Assembly: GCA_021796015.1 (NCBI GenBank)
Contig: JAJYOT010000010.1
Location: 1 to 36,780 of the forward strand
DNA from: a bacterium
GTDB taxonomy: Bacteria; Elusimicrobiota; Elusimicrobia; UBA1565; UBA9628
Length of the DNA: 36,780 nt
Direction of reading: 5' to 3'
The notes below the pieces were generated by a model. That model worked only from the letters and a program-made list of their open reading frames with translations, did not search any database and had not been told where the DNA came from. The translations under genes were made by a program, and so were the position numbers. This document shows positions 1 to 11,183 of the stretch, one piece after another (positions within the stretch are counted from its first letter, which is position 1; each line of letters starts with the position of its first letter).

Positions 1-462
1 TGCCAAAAAAAAGAGTGGGTTAAACCGTCTCCAAAACAAAAACCGCTTCCCGTGTCTAAGCCCTTGCCTACGCCCCCGACTGAAATTCCTCATCCCCCAA
101 CGCCCTCATCCGCTCAAGCGCAAGGTTCGGGCCCCACATCCTCCGGAACGGGACTTCAGGTTTCAAAGTATCCGCAACTCGTCAATCTCAATCAGCTTCA
201 AGCCCTCCTTAGAAAATTCTATCCCGAGGAAGCGCGCCTCAAACATATCGAATCCATCGTCATTCTCGATCTCCATTTGGACGCATCCGGACGAGTGATT
301 AAGGTTGATCTCGTTAAATCCGGGGGCTCTGATTTCGACCAAGCGGCAATTAAGGCCGCCAAACTCCTTCGCTTTACCCCGGCTTATGTCGGAGATAAAC
401 CCGTCGCGGTCAAAATCCGCCAAGCCATTTCTTTTAAACTTGGAACAGACAGCGGAGATTAA
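1..462 (+). CDS. TonB-family protein, C-terminal part (5' end outside window)
   Basis: The reading frame is open from base 1, so the gene starts before the window; the GTG at 52 is only an internal start codon. Visible are a Pro/Ser/Thr-rich linker (about the first 55 residues) and then a roughly 85-residue globular domain with the TonB C-terminal pattern: a segment like YPEEARLKHIESIVIL, then LDASGRVIKVDLVKSGG, and DQAAIKAAKLLRFTPA near the end. TonB-type proteins carry inner-membrane proton-motive energy to outer-membrane receptors; the N-terminal membrane anchor would lie upstream. It could equally be one of the TonB-like periplasmic proteins without an ExbBD partner, since no exbB/exbD is visible. 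It lies 44 bases upstream of the heptose kinase and may belong to the same envelope operon. Confidence 0.8.
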   Translation, partial: CQKKEWVKPSPKQKPLPVSKPLPTPPTEIPHPPTPSSAQAQGSGPTSSGTGLQVSKYPQLVNLNQLQALLRKFYPEEARLKHIESIVILDLHLDASGRVIKVDLVKSGGSDFDQAAIKAAKLLRFTPAYVGDKPVAVKIRQAISFKLGTDSGD

Positions 463-506
463 TCAATTCCGCGCTTATACACGCTTATGCAAAGGAAAAT
501 GATACA

Positions 507-1511
507 ATGAAACCCGAAATGTTTCCCTCACTTGAGGAGAGGCGCAAGATCAAACAAATTCCCCGGCGATTTAAAGATCGCCGTATTTTGGTCATCGGCG
601 ATCTCATGCTGGACCACTATATCCGCGGAAGCGTCAACCGCCTGTCTCCCGAGGCTCCGGTGCCCATCGTTCAGGTCAAGGAAGAATCCTTTGTTCCGGG
701 GGGGGCGGGAAATGTCGCCGCCAATTTAGCCGCTCTTTTAGGAAAAGTCGAGGTTATCGGCGTCATCGGCGAAGATTCTTCCGGTTTTGAGCTTCAGTCC
801 CATTTCTCATCGTTAAAAATTGGAACCTCGGGCCTCATCAAAGACCCGGCCCGGGTGACTTCCCAAAAATGCCGAGTCGTTGCCGAAAGGCAACAGGTAG
901 TCCGCTATGACCGGGAATCTATTTCTCCCGTGACAGGTAAAACCGAGGCCCAGGTTTTATCTCAGATTGAATCTGAGATAAAAAAATCTGAAGCGGTTAT
1001 CTTGTCAGATTACGGCAAAGGCGTTTTGACACCAAAAATTCTAAAGACCGCAATTTCTCTTTCGCGAAGGGCTCAAATTCCCGTCATTGTTGATCCCAAG
1101 ATCGAACATTTTAAGCGCTATCGGCACGTCACCTGCGTAACCCCAAACCTCCATGAAGCCTGGACCGGCATGCGCCGCGTTCCCAAGCCCGGAGAAGAAG
1201 AACTTGAGAAACTCGGCCGCGACATGATTAAAACTTTAAATTCAGACTCGGCTCTCATTACGCGGGGACCCGAGGGAATGAGTCTCTTTCAAAAATCTCG
1301 CCCCACCGTTCATGTGCCGGCCCAAGCCCGCGAGGTTTTCGACGTCAGCGGCGCCGGAGACACGGTGATTGCAACCCTGACGCTCGCTTTAGCCAGCGGA
1401 GCCGCCCTCACACAAGCGGCCTTAATCTCCAACTACGCGGCCGGAATCGTGGTCGGAAAGCTAGGAACCGCGACCACAACCATTGATGAGATTGAGAGCG
1501 TGATTCCGTGA
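507..1511 (+). CDS. rfaE1: D-glycero-beta-D-manno-heptose-7-phosphate kinase (RfaE domain I, PfkB family)
   Basis: A 334-residue PfkB/ribokinase-fold kinase. It shows the HldE kinase-domain motifs GDLMLDHYIRG (near residue 31), PEAPVPIV, GGAGNVAANLAALLG, and the C-terminal signature DVSGAGDT at 279-286 with the predicted catalytic base Asp285. The enzyme phosphorylates C1 of heptose 7-phosphate on the way to ADP-heptose for the LPS inner core. In E. coli the kinase is fused to an adenylyltransferase; here the protein stops after the kinase domain, so the nucleotidyltransferase (RfaE2) must be elsewhere. It is upstream of kdsB, consistent with an LPS core operon. An AAAGGA sequence about 8 bases before the ATG supports the start. 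Confidence 0.9.
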   Translation: MKPEMFPSLEERRKIKQIPRRFKDRRILVIGDLMLDHYIRGSVNRLSPEAPVPIVQVKEESFVPGGAGNVAANLAALLGKVEVIGVIGEDSSGFELQSHFSSLKIGTSGLIKDPARVTSQKCRVVAERQQVVRYDRESISPVTGKTEAQVLSQIESEIKKSEAVILSDYGKGVLTPKILKTAISLSRRAQIPVIVDPKIEHFKRYRHVTCVTPNLHEAWTGMRRVPKPGEEELEKLGRDMIKTLNSDSALITRGPEGMSLFQKSRPTVHVPAQAREVFDVSGAGDTVIATLTLALASGAALTQAALISNYAAGIVVGKLGTATTTIDEIESVIP

Positions 1512-1563
1512 CCGAGCCTAAGCGAGGAAATAGTTGGCTCCAGATTCCGTACGAAAGGAAACC

Positions 1564-4784
<3,221 letters not shown>

Positions 4785-4788
<4 letters not shown>

Positions 4789-5132
4789 AATGCCCGAACT
4801 GCAATCACGATAATAAAGATAAGGCCAAGATCTGCAAGAAATGCGGACGAGAAATGTCTCTTCCGCCCGCCTGGTTTCCGGACGCGAAATGGCATCTCAA
4901 AACTCTTGGCATTATCTATGTTTGCGTGACCGTCTTCTATTACACAGTGACCTTTCTCCTCAAACAACTTCCGAAGCCTTATGATATCCGAAAAATCCCC
5001 ATTGAGGTCACGCCCTGGCTTCGTAAGGGACCGAAATATCTGGAGGAAGACCAATTAACGCCGCCCCAAGAGGCCGCCCAAATGCCCACACCGCCTCTTT
5101 CTCCCGCAACTCCGCCGCCCCCGCGTCCGTGA
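4785..5132 (+). CDS. Small zinc-ribbon membrane protein, function unknown
   Basis: A 115-residue protein in three parts. First comes an N-terminal zinc ribbon with two CxxC knuckles (Cys3/Cys6 and Cys17/Cys20). Then there is one predicted membrane segment at about residues 42-65 (GIIYVCVTVFYYTVTFLL). The tail is Pro-rich and low-complexity. It starts by ATGA overlap with kdsA and its end overlaps the GTG of lptC, so it is firmly inside the Kdo-Lpt operon. Zinc-ribbon single-pass proteins of this kind are common and mostly uncharacterised; a scaffolding or regulatory role at the inner membrane is only a guess from location. Confidence 0.75.
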
Positions 5133-5662
5133 ACCGAAAGGCTTCTGTTTCTTTTCTATTCTCTTCTTTCCTTTGTTTTTCCTTTGCCTGCAAGAAACAA
5201 AAAGATATCATCCAAGAAGAGCCGCGCCAAACCATGACTGATTTCGCCATGAATCAATCGGATCTGAATACTAAAATCTGGCATTTAGTGGCGGAGAAAG
5301 CGATTTTATCCGAGAAAAAAGATCTCGCCTATCTCACAAACCCTCATATGCTTTTTTACAAAAATGACGTCCCCGACACGAAGGTTAAATCCAAAACCGG
5401 AGTGGTTCAGACCGAGACCCATGACGTCGTTTTATCCACTGCGGTCGTCGCCGTCTCTTTAAGCGATCAAAACAAACTCTACACTTCCCAACTTTTTTAT
5501 TCCGCCGCCAAGCATCAATTTCTCACCGACAAAAAGGTTAAGGTCGTCAGACCCTCGGGAACCACCTACGGCCGGGGGCTTAGAGCTTCCGAGGATTTAT
5601 CTCAAATCAAGATTTTTCACCAACAAAGTTTCGTCAAATCATCCGGTGAGACTTCCCAATGA
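5129..5662 (+). CDS. lptC: LptC-like LPS export protein, predicted lipoprotein
   Basis: A 177-residue protein between kdsA and lptA. It has the LptC beta-jellyroll pattern: DLNTKIWHLVAEKAILSE, then a stretch LTNPHMLFYKND, and GVVQTETHDVVLSTAVVAVS, with a C-terminal GRGLRASEDLSQIKI. LptC links the inner-membrane LptB2FG transporter to periplasmic LptA. The N-terminus has basic residues, a hydrophobic core and FSFAC, a lipobox ending in Cys21, so this LptC is probably lipid-anchored, unlike the membrane-helix anchor of E. coli LptC. The start is GTG at 5129, overlapping the preceding TGA; the stop overlaps lptA as ATGA. Assignment rests on pattern plus context. Confidence 0.8.
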   Translation: MNRKASVSFLFSSFLCFSFACKKQKDIIQEEPRQTMTDFAMNQSDLNTKIWHLVAEKAILSEKKDLAYLTNPHMLFYKNDVPDTKVKSKTGVVQTETHDVVLSTAVVAVSLSDQNKLYTSQLFYSAAKHQFLTDKKVKVVRPSGTTYGRGLRASEDLSQIKIFHQQSFVKSSGETSQ

Positions 5663-6462
5663 AAACGCTTATTTTAGCCGGATTTTTGTTTATTCCCGCC
5701 CTTAAGGCTTATGCGGAACCGGTGGCCGGGGCGGTCGTCACAAGTTCGGAGTGGAATGTCAAGCGCGGAAAAAATACCATTGAAGATTTCTCCGGACACG
5801 TTCATTATCATTCCGGTGCCAATCAAATTTGGTCGAATTGGGCGCGTTTTGACCACGCCCTCCAAAACTGGGTTTTTAGAGGACATGTCAAGGCCCGTCA
5901 TATTGAGGAATCGGGAACTATTCTTAAGGCCTATGGCGATAAAGGAGCTTACAATCAAGCGACTCAAACAGGCTGGCTCATCCCAAGTCCTAAACAAAAG
6001 CAAGTTCTTCTGATCCATGAACCCCTCAACCGCTTCCCCGGACGCGCGACCGCCAATAAAATCAGCTGGGTTGGAACCTCTAAAACAACCCTGACCGGAC
6101 GCGTCCATGCCCAAGAGGCGCAAATGGAGAGCTGGTCGGACAAAGCCGTCATTTTAGAAAATCCGGGAAAGATTACGGGATGCTCGCTTCGCCGCGTCAC
6201 TTTGAGCGGCCACCGCCCGGTGGCCGTTAAATCCCGTCAAGACCCCAAGGATTGGACCGGAGCCGTTAAGGCCGACCGTCTCAAGACTTTTGAGCCTTAT
6301 CTTTCTAATCAAGAAAGCTCAGATTCTAGCGACATTTGCGGCGAAAGCCGCTACGTCGCCCTGGGGCACGCGAGGGGATGGATTGTTTTCAAAAACTCAA
6401 AAAAAAGCAAAAAGAAAAAATCAAAGAAACAACCTTCGTCAAAAAAAGGAAACTCGAAATAA
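5659..6462 (+). CDS. lptA: LptA/OstA-like periplasmic LPS transport protein
   Basis: A 267-residue protein with a Sec signal (MKTLILAGFLFIPALKAYAEP, probable cleavage after AYA). The body has OstA-type repeats: EWNVKRGKNTIEDFSGHVHY, an NWVFRGHVKARH strand and LKAYGDKGAYNQATQTGWL. LptA forms the periplasmic bridge carrying LPS to the outer membrane. Two features differ from the short E. coli protein: an extra C-terminal region of about 80 residues, and a very Lys-rich tail (about the last 20 residues). It starts by ATGA overlap with lptC and ends TAATG into lptB, the usual lptC-lptA-lptB order. Confidence 0.82.
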   Translation: MKTLILAGFLFIPALKAYAEPVAGAVVTSSEWNVKRGKNTIEDFSGHVHYHSGANQIWSNWARFDHALQNWVFRGHVKARHIEESGTILKAYGDKGAYNQATQTGWLIPSPKQKQVLLIHEPLNRFPGRATANKISWVGTSKTTLTGRVHAQEAQMESWSDKAVILENPGKITGCSLRRVTLSGHRPVAVKSRQDPKDWTGAVKADRLKTFEPYLSNQESSDSSDICGESRYVALGHARGWIVFKNSKKSKKKKSKKQPSSKKGNSK

Positions 6463-7181
6463 TGAAATTGGCCGCCGTCAATATCCGCAAGAAATACGGA
6501 GAGAGAGAAGTCGTCAAGGGAGTTTCCCTCTACGTTCAATCCGGGGAAATCGTGGGTCTTTTGGGCCCCAACGGAGCCGGAAAAACAACCACCTTTTACA
6601 GTCTCGCCGGTTTTATTCGCCCCAACGCGGGACAAATCATGATTGATGAAGAAGACGTAACGAAATTGCCGATGTATTTGCGCTCCAGAAAGGGCTTAAG
6701 CTATCTCGCCCAAGAACCGACTATTTTCAGAGGGCTGACCGTCGAAGAAAATCTACGCGCCATTTTAGAGAGAATTTCTAAAAACCGCATGGAACAGTTG
6801 CGCCGAACCAAAGAGCTTTTGGATGAGTTCGGGCTTTGGGCGCGAAGAAAACAATTGGCCTCATCTTTATCTGGAGGCGAAAAAAGGCGCTTGGAAGTGG
6901 CCCGGGCCATGATTTCAAATCCGAAATTGATTCTCTTAGATGAACCCTTCGTGGGAATTGACCCCATCACGGTTTCAGAACTTAAAGCCATTATCACCAA
7001 ACTTAAAAACCAGGGCATCGGCGTTTTAATCACCGACCACAATGTCCGCGAAACGCTTCCCATCATCGAGAGGGCTTACCTCATTTATGATGGGAAGATA
7101 TTGGTTGACGGAAGTTCCGACAAGCTTCTCAATGATCCCGAAGCAAGACGGCTGTACTTGGGAGAAGATTTCAAAATATGA
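6462..7181 (+). CDS. lptB: LPS export ABC transporter ATP-binding protein
   Basis: The ATPase of LptB2FG, powering LPS extraction from the inner membrane. All ABC motifs are intact in 239 residues: Walker A GPNGAGKT at 35-42, signature LSGGEKRR from 136, Walker B LILLDE at 156-161 and the switch His193 in TDHNV. LSGGE followed by KRRLEVARA is typical of LptB rather than of generic ABC proteins. The same frame is open from 6336, but the ATG at 6462 is preceded by AAAAAAGGA and overlaps the lptA TAA by one base, and the protein then begins at the usual place. lptF and lptG are not in the window. Confidence 0.95.
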   Translation: MKLAAVNIRKKYGEREVVKGVSLYVQSGEIVGLLGPNGAGKTTTFYSLAGFIRPNAGQIMIDEEDVTKLPMYLRSRKGLSYLAQEPTIFRGLTVEENLRAILERISKNRMEQLRRTKELLDEFGLWARRKQLASSLSGGEKRRLEVARAMISNPKLILLDEPFVGIDPITVSELKAIITKLKNQGIGVLITDHNVRETLPIIERAYLIYDGKILVDGSSDKLLNDPEARRLYLGEDFKI

Positions 7182-7972
7182 TTCAACCCCAAACCTTGAC
7201 CAGCGTCTTCGTCTTTATCCTAGGTCTCATCGTGGGAAGTTTTGCCAATGTTCTTATCCATCGCCTTCCCAAGGAAGAGTCCCCCATCTCGCCCCGTTCT
7301 CGCTGTCCCCAGTGCGGACACCCCATCGCTTTTTACGATAATGTGCCGGTTTTTAGCTATTTATTTTTAAAAGCCCATTGCCGCCATTGCCGCGGATTCA
7401 TTTCTCTCCGCTACCCTTTGGTCGAGCTCGGAATGGGAATTCTGTCACTGGCCCTCTGGCGCCGCTGGCAGGCCTACCCCTTGTGGTTTATTTCTTCTCT
7501 CATTTCCGCGGCCGCCTTAACGGCCATATCCCTGATCGATTTTGAAACGTTTTTAATCCCCGACATTCTGTCCTTGGGCCTGGTCTTTTTGGGGCTCATC
7601 TCTGCCCCCTTGAATCCCCTTTTCGGACAAGCCGCTTGGTGGATGAAATTATGGATCAGTTTCAAAGGCGGCCTCATCGGTTTTTTAATCTGCGCTTCAA
7701 TCGCCTGGCTGGGTGAAAAGATGTTTAAAAAGGAAGCGATGGGCGGCGGCGATATCAAGCTTTTGGCCGCGGTGGGCGCCCTCAGCGGAGCCTTAGGCGC
7801 GTTTAATTGCCTGATGCTGGGTTCTCTTCTGGGAACCGTTTATGGTCTTGGCCTCATCATTAGGGGCAAGGTGACCCGCTCTGACCCGATTCCCTTTGGA
7901 CCCTTTCTCAGCGCGGCGGCGATCTTTAATTTATTTTATCTGTTACCCTTTGGATTTCCATTTCGATTTTGA
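7178..7972 (+). CDS. pilD: Type IV prepilin leader peptidase/N-methyltransferase (A24 family)
   Basis: A 264-residue polytopic membrane enzyme that cleaves and N-methylates type IV pilins or type II secretion pseudopilins. The N-terminal cytoplasmic domain has a four-Cys zinc site (Cys43/Cys46 and Cys68/Cys71). The two catalytic aspartates of the GxGD aspartic peptidases are visible as Asp121 in SLIDFETFLIPD and Asp192 in MGGGDIKLL. About seven to eight hydrophobic segments follow the family layout. It starts by ATGA overlap with lptB, so pilus processing appears to be co-transcribed with LPS export; this looks like operon neighbourhood rather than shared function. Confidence 0.93.
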   Translation: MIQPQTLTSVFVFILGLIVGSFANVLIHRLPKEESPISPRSRCPQCGHPIAFYDNVPVFSYLFLKAHCRHCRGFISLRYPLVELGMGILSLALWRRWQAYPLWFISSLISAAALTAISLIDFETFLIPDILSLGLVFLGLISAPLNPLFGQAAWWMKLWISFKGGLIGFLICASIAWLGEKMFKKEAMGGGDIKLLAAVGALSGALGAFNCLMLGSLLGTVYGLGLIIRGKVTRSDPIPFGPFLSAAAIFNLFYLLPFGFPFRF

Positions 7973-7998
7973 CCCGTCGGACCCTCATCTGGTAAAAT
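7969..7998 (+). promoter_or_regulatory. Predicted sigma-70 promoter of tRNA-Asn
   Basis: TTGACC at 7969-7974 and TAAAAT at 7993-7998 are separated by 18 bases. TGG directly precedes the -10 and provides an extended -10 (TGn). The expected start near 8005 is about 14 bases before the mature tRNA. The -35 overlaps the stop codon of the prepilin peptidase gene. Confidence 0.6.
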
Positions 7999-8018
7999 AA
8001 ACCGTCGCTTCCATTTAT

Positions 8019-8093
8019 TCCGGGCTAGCTCAATGGTGGAGCAGGCCGCTGTTAACGGCAAGGTTGTAGGTTCGAGTCCTACGCCCGGAGCCA
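8019..8093 (+). tRNA. tRNA-Asn (anticodon GTT), CCA encoded
   Basis: A 75-base cloverleaf. The acceptor stem TCCGGGC pairs perfectly with GCCCGGA (8083-8089); D stem GCTC/GAGC; anticodon loop CTGTTAA with GTT at 8051-8053; T stem GTAGG/CCTAC with loop TTCGAGT; discriminator G at 8090; and genomic CCA at 8091-8093. The first pair of the anticodon stem reads G-A, so that stem has four good pairs. The D loop is short (7 bases). A run of seven Ts follows the CCA immediately and may help termination. Confidence 0.95.
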
Positions 8094-8158
8094 TTTTTTT
8101 AATTTTTCTCCCCATTTTCCCATCCATGGTCCTCATAAACCAAAAATCAAGACAGGGA

Positions 8159-8187
8159 TTGACAAAAGGAAAGACGCCTGTTATCTT
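8159..8187 (+). promoter_or_regulatory. Predicted sigma-70 promoter for the small basic ORF
   Basis: A consensus TTGACA at 8159-8164 and TATCTT at 8182-8187 are separated by exactly 17 bases. Transcription would start near 8194, leaving a leader of about 17 bases that carries AAGGGG at 8200-8205, five bases before the ATG at 8211. It is one of the best-looking promoters in the window. Confidence 0.6.
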
Positions 8188-8210
8188 TAAATAGGACTCA
8201 AGGGGCTCTT

Positions 8211-8363
8211 ATGAACTTAAAGAGAAAAGGCAAGGGACTTCTCGTCAAGTTGCGCCACAGCCTGAGAACTCGGCATCATCGCGTAAAAAAGCATTTTCAC
8301 CGGCGTTTTAATCCGGCCTCATTGTTGTTTCAAGGCATTGATGTTTCCCAATGGGGTTTTTAG
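8211..8363 (+). CDS. Small very basic protein (50 residues), unknown
   Basis: A 50-codon ORF from ATG 8211 to TAG 8361-8363. It is backed by a well-placed promoter and ribosome site rather than by homology. The first 35 residues are dominated by Lys, Arg and His (for example TRHHRVKKHFHRRF), and the last 15 are neutral to hydrophobic with a Trp near the end (IDVSQWGF). I recognise no family. The charge suggests nucleic-acid, ribosome or membrane contact. It sits alone between tRNA-Asn and a convergent aminotransferase gene, so it should be its own transcript. Alternatively the transcript is a small RNA and the ORF is fortuitous. Confidence 0.5.
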   Translation: MNLKRKGKGLLVKLRHSLRTRHHRVKKHFHRRFNPASLLFQGIDVSQWGF

Positions 8364-8377
8364 GCTCCGTAAAGAAA

Positions 8378-9625
8378 TTAATATTGAGGGTTGAGAGCCT
8401 GCAAAGCCGCTTCAAAACGTTCCTTAAACCGCGAATTTAAGACGTCCGCGCAAACCGCATACCGAATGAGAGGTTCGGGGCGCCCTTGTTCGTCCTGCCC
8501 GGTAAAATGAACCCCCGCGAGTCCCGTCTTTGAAATGACCGTTCGGTTAAAAGCCTCCGCCAAACCAACATTTTCTCGCTGAGATTGTTCCTCAAGATTG
8601 ATGCCCAAGACCGTTCGGGGAACCTTCCACAAAGAAAAAAACCCAGCTTCTGTTTCGCAAGCGGGAATGAGGCCCGATTTTTTAAACAGCGGAATCACAT
8701 ATTCCAAACGCTTTTTGTACAAGTCTCTTAGCTGAAAGAGAACTTCTCGCGCCTTAGCTCGATTTCTAAAAAATTGACCGTAAGCGGCCATAAGGAAAGG
8801 CACGGGGCCGGAGTCGGTGTTGCCCTTCACCATCAGATAATCTCTGACAAAATCGCGAGACCCCACCATCACCCCCAGACGAGCTCCCGGATCGTTAAAA
8901 GATTTGCTGACTGAATACATCTCAACCCATTCCAGTTCCGGATAATCCTTGGCCACCGTAGCGAGAGAAACATGCTTGTCTCCAGAAAGCCCGGCATAGG
9001 CCCCGTCATTAGCGAGTCTAATTCCGCGCTCAAGACAAAAAGAGATGAGTTCCCGCCAATCCTGGGTTGAGGCCCCCACCGCCGCGGGGTTTCCGGGACG
9101 AACGGTAAAAATAAGATCCACGGGAGGGTTTCCGGAACGAAGAATCGCCTCTTTTAAGCGTTCTACCCTCAAGCGCATATTATCGGCGGAAAGAAGGGGC
9201 CAAACGATGCGCTTTCTTTTTAAATATTTTTCTCCCCAAACCCCCACAATATCGTAAGCGGGGAGATTAGAAGCATAGAAGCCGGTTCCACACGCTAAAA
9301 GCAAAAGCGCGCTCGCAGTCTTAATTCCCGCGATGGGAACCGCTTCCAGATGAGAAAAATTTGCAAGTTCCAGTCCGGAGTGTAAAAAAACCATTCCCTC
9401 TGAAAATTCCAAAAGATTTTTATCCTCGGCGTAGGTATGACAATCGTAGGCCGTATCCCGAGAGAAGAAAGACTCAAGCTCAAGTATTTCTTTAGAGGGA
9501 ACTCCATCGGGGTTTCCTAAGGATAGATTGAGAGGCTCTTTCCCTGAATATTCACGGTATTGCCTCAACAAAACATAAATCTGTTGAAAAAGATTAATCC
9601 CGGAATCTGGAATTCGGCGCGCCAT
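8378..9625 (-). CDS. PLP-dependent class I/II aminotransferase
   Basis: A 415-residue fold-type I aminotransferase. NLSLGNPDGVPS matches the N-terminal substrate segment; FTVRPGNPAAVGAS corresponds to the usual NP(N)NPTG region; NDGAYAGL holds the cofactor-contacting Asp and Tyr; and YSVSKSFNDPGARLG carries the predicted Schiff-base Lys241. The family includes aspartate, alanine and LL-diaminopimelate aminotransferases. The sequence does not let me choose a substrate, and the C-terminal half is divergent. It is convergent with the small basic ORF and divergent from the gene at 9670, with only 44 bases between the two starts, so it is probably a single-gene transcript. Confidence 0.85.
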   Translation of the reverse strand: MARRIPDSGINLFQQIYVLLRQYREYSGKEPLNLSLGNPDGVPSKEILELESFFSRDTAYDCHTYAEDKNLLEFSEGMVFLHSGLELANFSHLEAVPIAGIKTASALLLLACGTGFYASNLPAYDIVGVWGEKYLKRKRIVWPLLSADNMRLRVERLKEAILRSGNPPVDLIFTVRPGNPAAVGASTQDWRELISFCLERGIRLANDGAYAGLSGDKHVSLATVAKDYPELEWVEMYSVSKSFNDPGARLGVMVGSRDFVRDYLMVKGNTDSGPVPFLMAAYGQFFRNRAKAREVLFQLRDLYKKRLEYVIPLFKKSGLIPACETEAGFFSLWKVPRTVLGINLEEQSQRENVGLAEAFNRTVISKTGLAGVHFTGQDEQGRPEPLIRYAVCADVLNSRFKERFEAALQALNPQY

Positions 9626-9669
9626 TACAGGTGATGTTACTAAATTGATAGAATCAAAATGGAAAACTT

Positions 9670-10206
9670 ATGATTACCCGCGCGCTGTTAATGGTTTCCC
9701 ATCCGGCTGTCGCATTGGAAAAAATAGGGCGCGAAACGGTATTAGAAAGACAAATTAAAACCGCGCACCAGGCCGGCATTCAGGAACTGTGGCTGGGCGG
9801 GCATCAACCCCAAAACTTTCCCTCAGAACCCCTCCCTCAAGGCATTACCCTTTACTGGATCTCTTCAAATAATGGGACCCAAAAAAGTTGTTTAACCCCC
9901 TACTCCGCCCTTTCCGATCAGCATTTAATCGACACAAAAGTTTTACGAGAAGTGATTAGCAAGGATTACGCCGATCCGATTTCTTTTGTCGATGAAGCGG
10001 GGCGAATGGTGATTCAAATCATGGCCCCTCCCAAGGAAGAATTTAAAGCTCAAGAAATTAAGCCCTTGCCGCCGGGCAGCTCCATCCTTTTAGAACGTCC
10101 TTTTTTAATCAAGGGAGTTTTTGCATGGACCAAGAACCACGGGTTAAACCACGAAACAACCCCGGGGATATTTAAAAAAATATTTAATTTTATAAGCCGT
10201 TCCTAA
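9670..10206 (+). CDS. Unrecognised protein, possibly a degenerate nucleotidyltransferase-like domain
   Basis: A 178-residue protein beginning MITRALLMVSHPAVALEKIG. The order of elements (an initial beta strand, ETVLERQIKTAHQAGIQELWLGG, then DQHLIDTKVLREVI) is like a sugar or inositol phosphate nucleotidyltransferase N-terminus, but the family's Gly-rich GxGTR/PK loop is absent. I therefore do not assign catalysis. It has no obvious signal peptide or membrane helix, and the tail (FKKIFNFISRS) is basic and amphipathic. GGAAAA lies before the ATG. A truncated or decayed member of a CDP-alcohol synthesis enzyme is one alternative. Confidence 0.6.
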   Translation: MITRALLMVSHPAVALEKIGRETVLERQIKTAHQAGIQELWLGGHQPQNFPSEPLPQGITLYWISSNNGTQKSCLTPYSALSDQHLIDTKVLREVISKDYADPISFVDEAGRMVIQIMAPPKEEFKAQEIKPLPPGSSILLERPFLIKGVFAWTKNHGLNHETTPGIFKKIFNFISRS

Positions 10207-10281
10207 TTTCCCTAAAGGCCTAGAAGAGACCTGGGACTTTAGACCCTCCCCGAATGCGCGAAAGAAGTTTATACTCAGAGC

Positions 10282-11157
10282 ATGGACTCATCCATAGACT
10301 TTCCGCTTATCCATCTGTCTTCTGATTTCATCAGGGCCAAAGAATACCTTGAGGCTATCGTCTCTTCCAGCCCGGACGCCATTTGCACGACCGATATGTC
10401 CGGAAAATTTATTTATTTCAGTCCCGGGGCGGAAGACATGCTGGGGCTTAAAGCCCACGGCATGGGAAACCGCTACGCTTATGAAATATATCAGGACGGA
10501 ATCGCCGAAGCTAAAAAAATCATGCGCCTTTTGACTGAAAACGACAAGATTAAAAATCATGAAACCCTCGTTAAAGGAAAGAACGGCCGCTTAATCCATG
10601 CGAGTCTTGCCGCTTCTCTCCTCAAAGATAGACAAGGAAATCTTATCGGCACCCTTGGGGTTTTTAAAGACATCAGCGCCCGCGTTCATCTCGAGAAAAA
10701 GCTTGAAGATTTGTGCCGCACCGACAATTTGACCGGCCTTTTTAACCGTCGCCATTTTGACCAGTCTCTAAGGCAGGAATGGGCCCGAGCCAAAAGGCAG
10801 AATTATCCTCTTTCTCTTGTATTAATGGACTTGAATGATTTTAAAATCGTGAATGATTCCAAGGGGCACAAGGCCGGCGACCGCATTCTTAAATCTTTTT
10901 CCGCCCTTTTGCGAGATTCCCTGAGAAGGGAAGCGGATTTAGTCTTTCGCTTTGGCGGAGATGAATTCACGGCTGTTTTGCCGGGATTAAAACCTCAAGA
11001 AGCCGATCGAGTCATGAAAAAAATTTTACACCGAGCAAGAAAATTTCAAATTGATTTTAGCTACGGAATTTCAGGAACCCCGCCGACTCAAACAATCGCC
11101 CGATTGATTCAAACCGCGGACTCGGCGATGTATCAGATGAAAAATCATAAAGTATAG
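10282..11157 (+). CDS. PAS-GGDEF diguanylate cyclase
   Basis: A 291-residue cytoplasmic protein with a PAS sensor domain at about residues 25-140 (SSPDAICTTDMSGKFIYFSP, then VKGKNGRLIHASLA and GVFKDISARVHLEKKL) followed by a GGDEF domain. The intact GGDEF motif is at 225-229, and the inhibitory I-site READ is at 216-219 with the correct five-residue spacing, so it should make cyclic di-GMP with product inhibition. There is no membrane segment, so the signal is intracellular, perhaps redox, heme or a small ligand. A TATACT at 10270-10275 is only seven bases before the ATG, and no ribosome site is evident, so the mRNA may be leaderless. Confidence 0.93.
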   Translation: MDSSIDFPLIHLSSDFIRAKEYLEAIVSSSPDAICTTDMSGKFIYFSPGAEDMLGLKAHGMGNRYAYEIYQDGIAEAKKIMRLLTENDKIKNHETLVKGKNGRLIHASLAASLLKDRQGNLIGTLGVFKDISARVHLEKKLEDLCRTDNLTGLFNRRHFDQSLRQEWARAKRQNYPLSLVLMDLNDFKIVNDSKGHKAGDRILKSFSALLRDSLRREADLVFRFGGDEFTAVLPGLKPQEADRVMKKILHRARKFQIDFSYGISGTPPTQTIARLIQTADSAMYQMKNHKV

Positions 11158-11183
11158 AGTCCTGGAACCCCTTGAGACCAATC

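Noticed and set aside
8019..8093. tRNA-Asn as an integration site of a mobile element.
   Set aside because: No integrase gene and no repeated copy of the tRNA 3' end were seen downstream.
7936..8136. 66-residue ORF on the - strand containing GVGLEPTTLPLTAACSTIEL.
   Set aside because: This is the antisense translation of the tRNA-Asn gene, a well-known false protein in databases.
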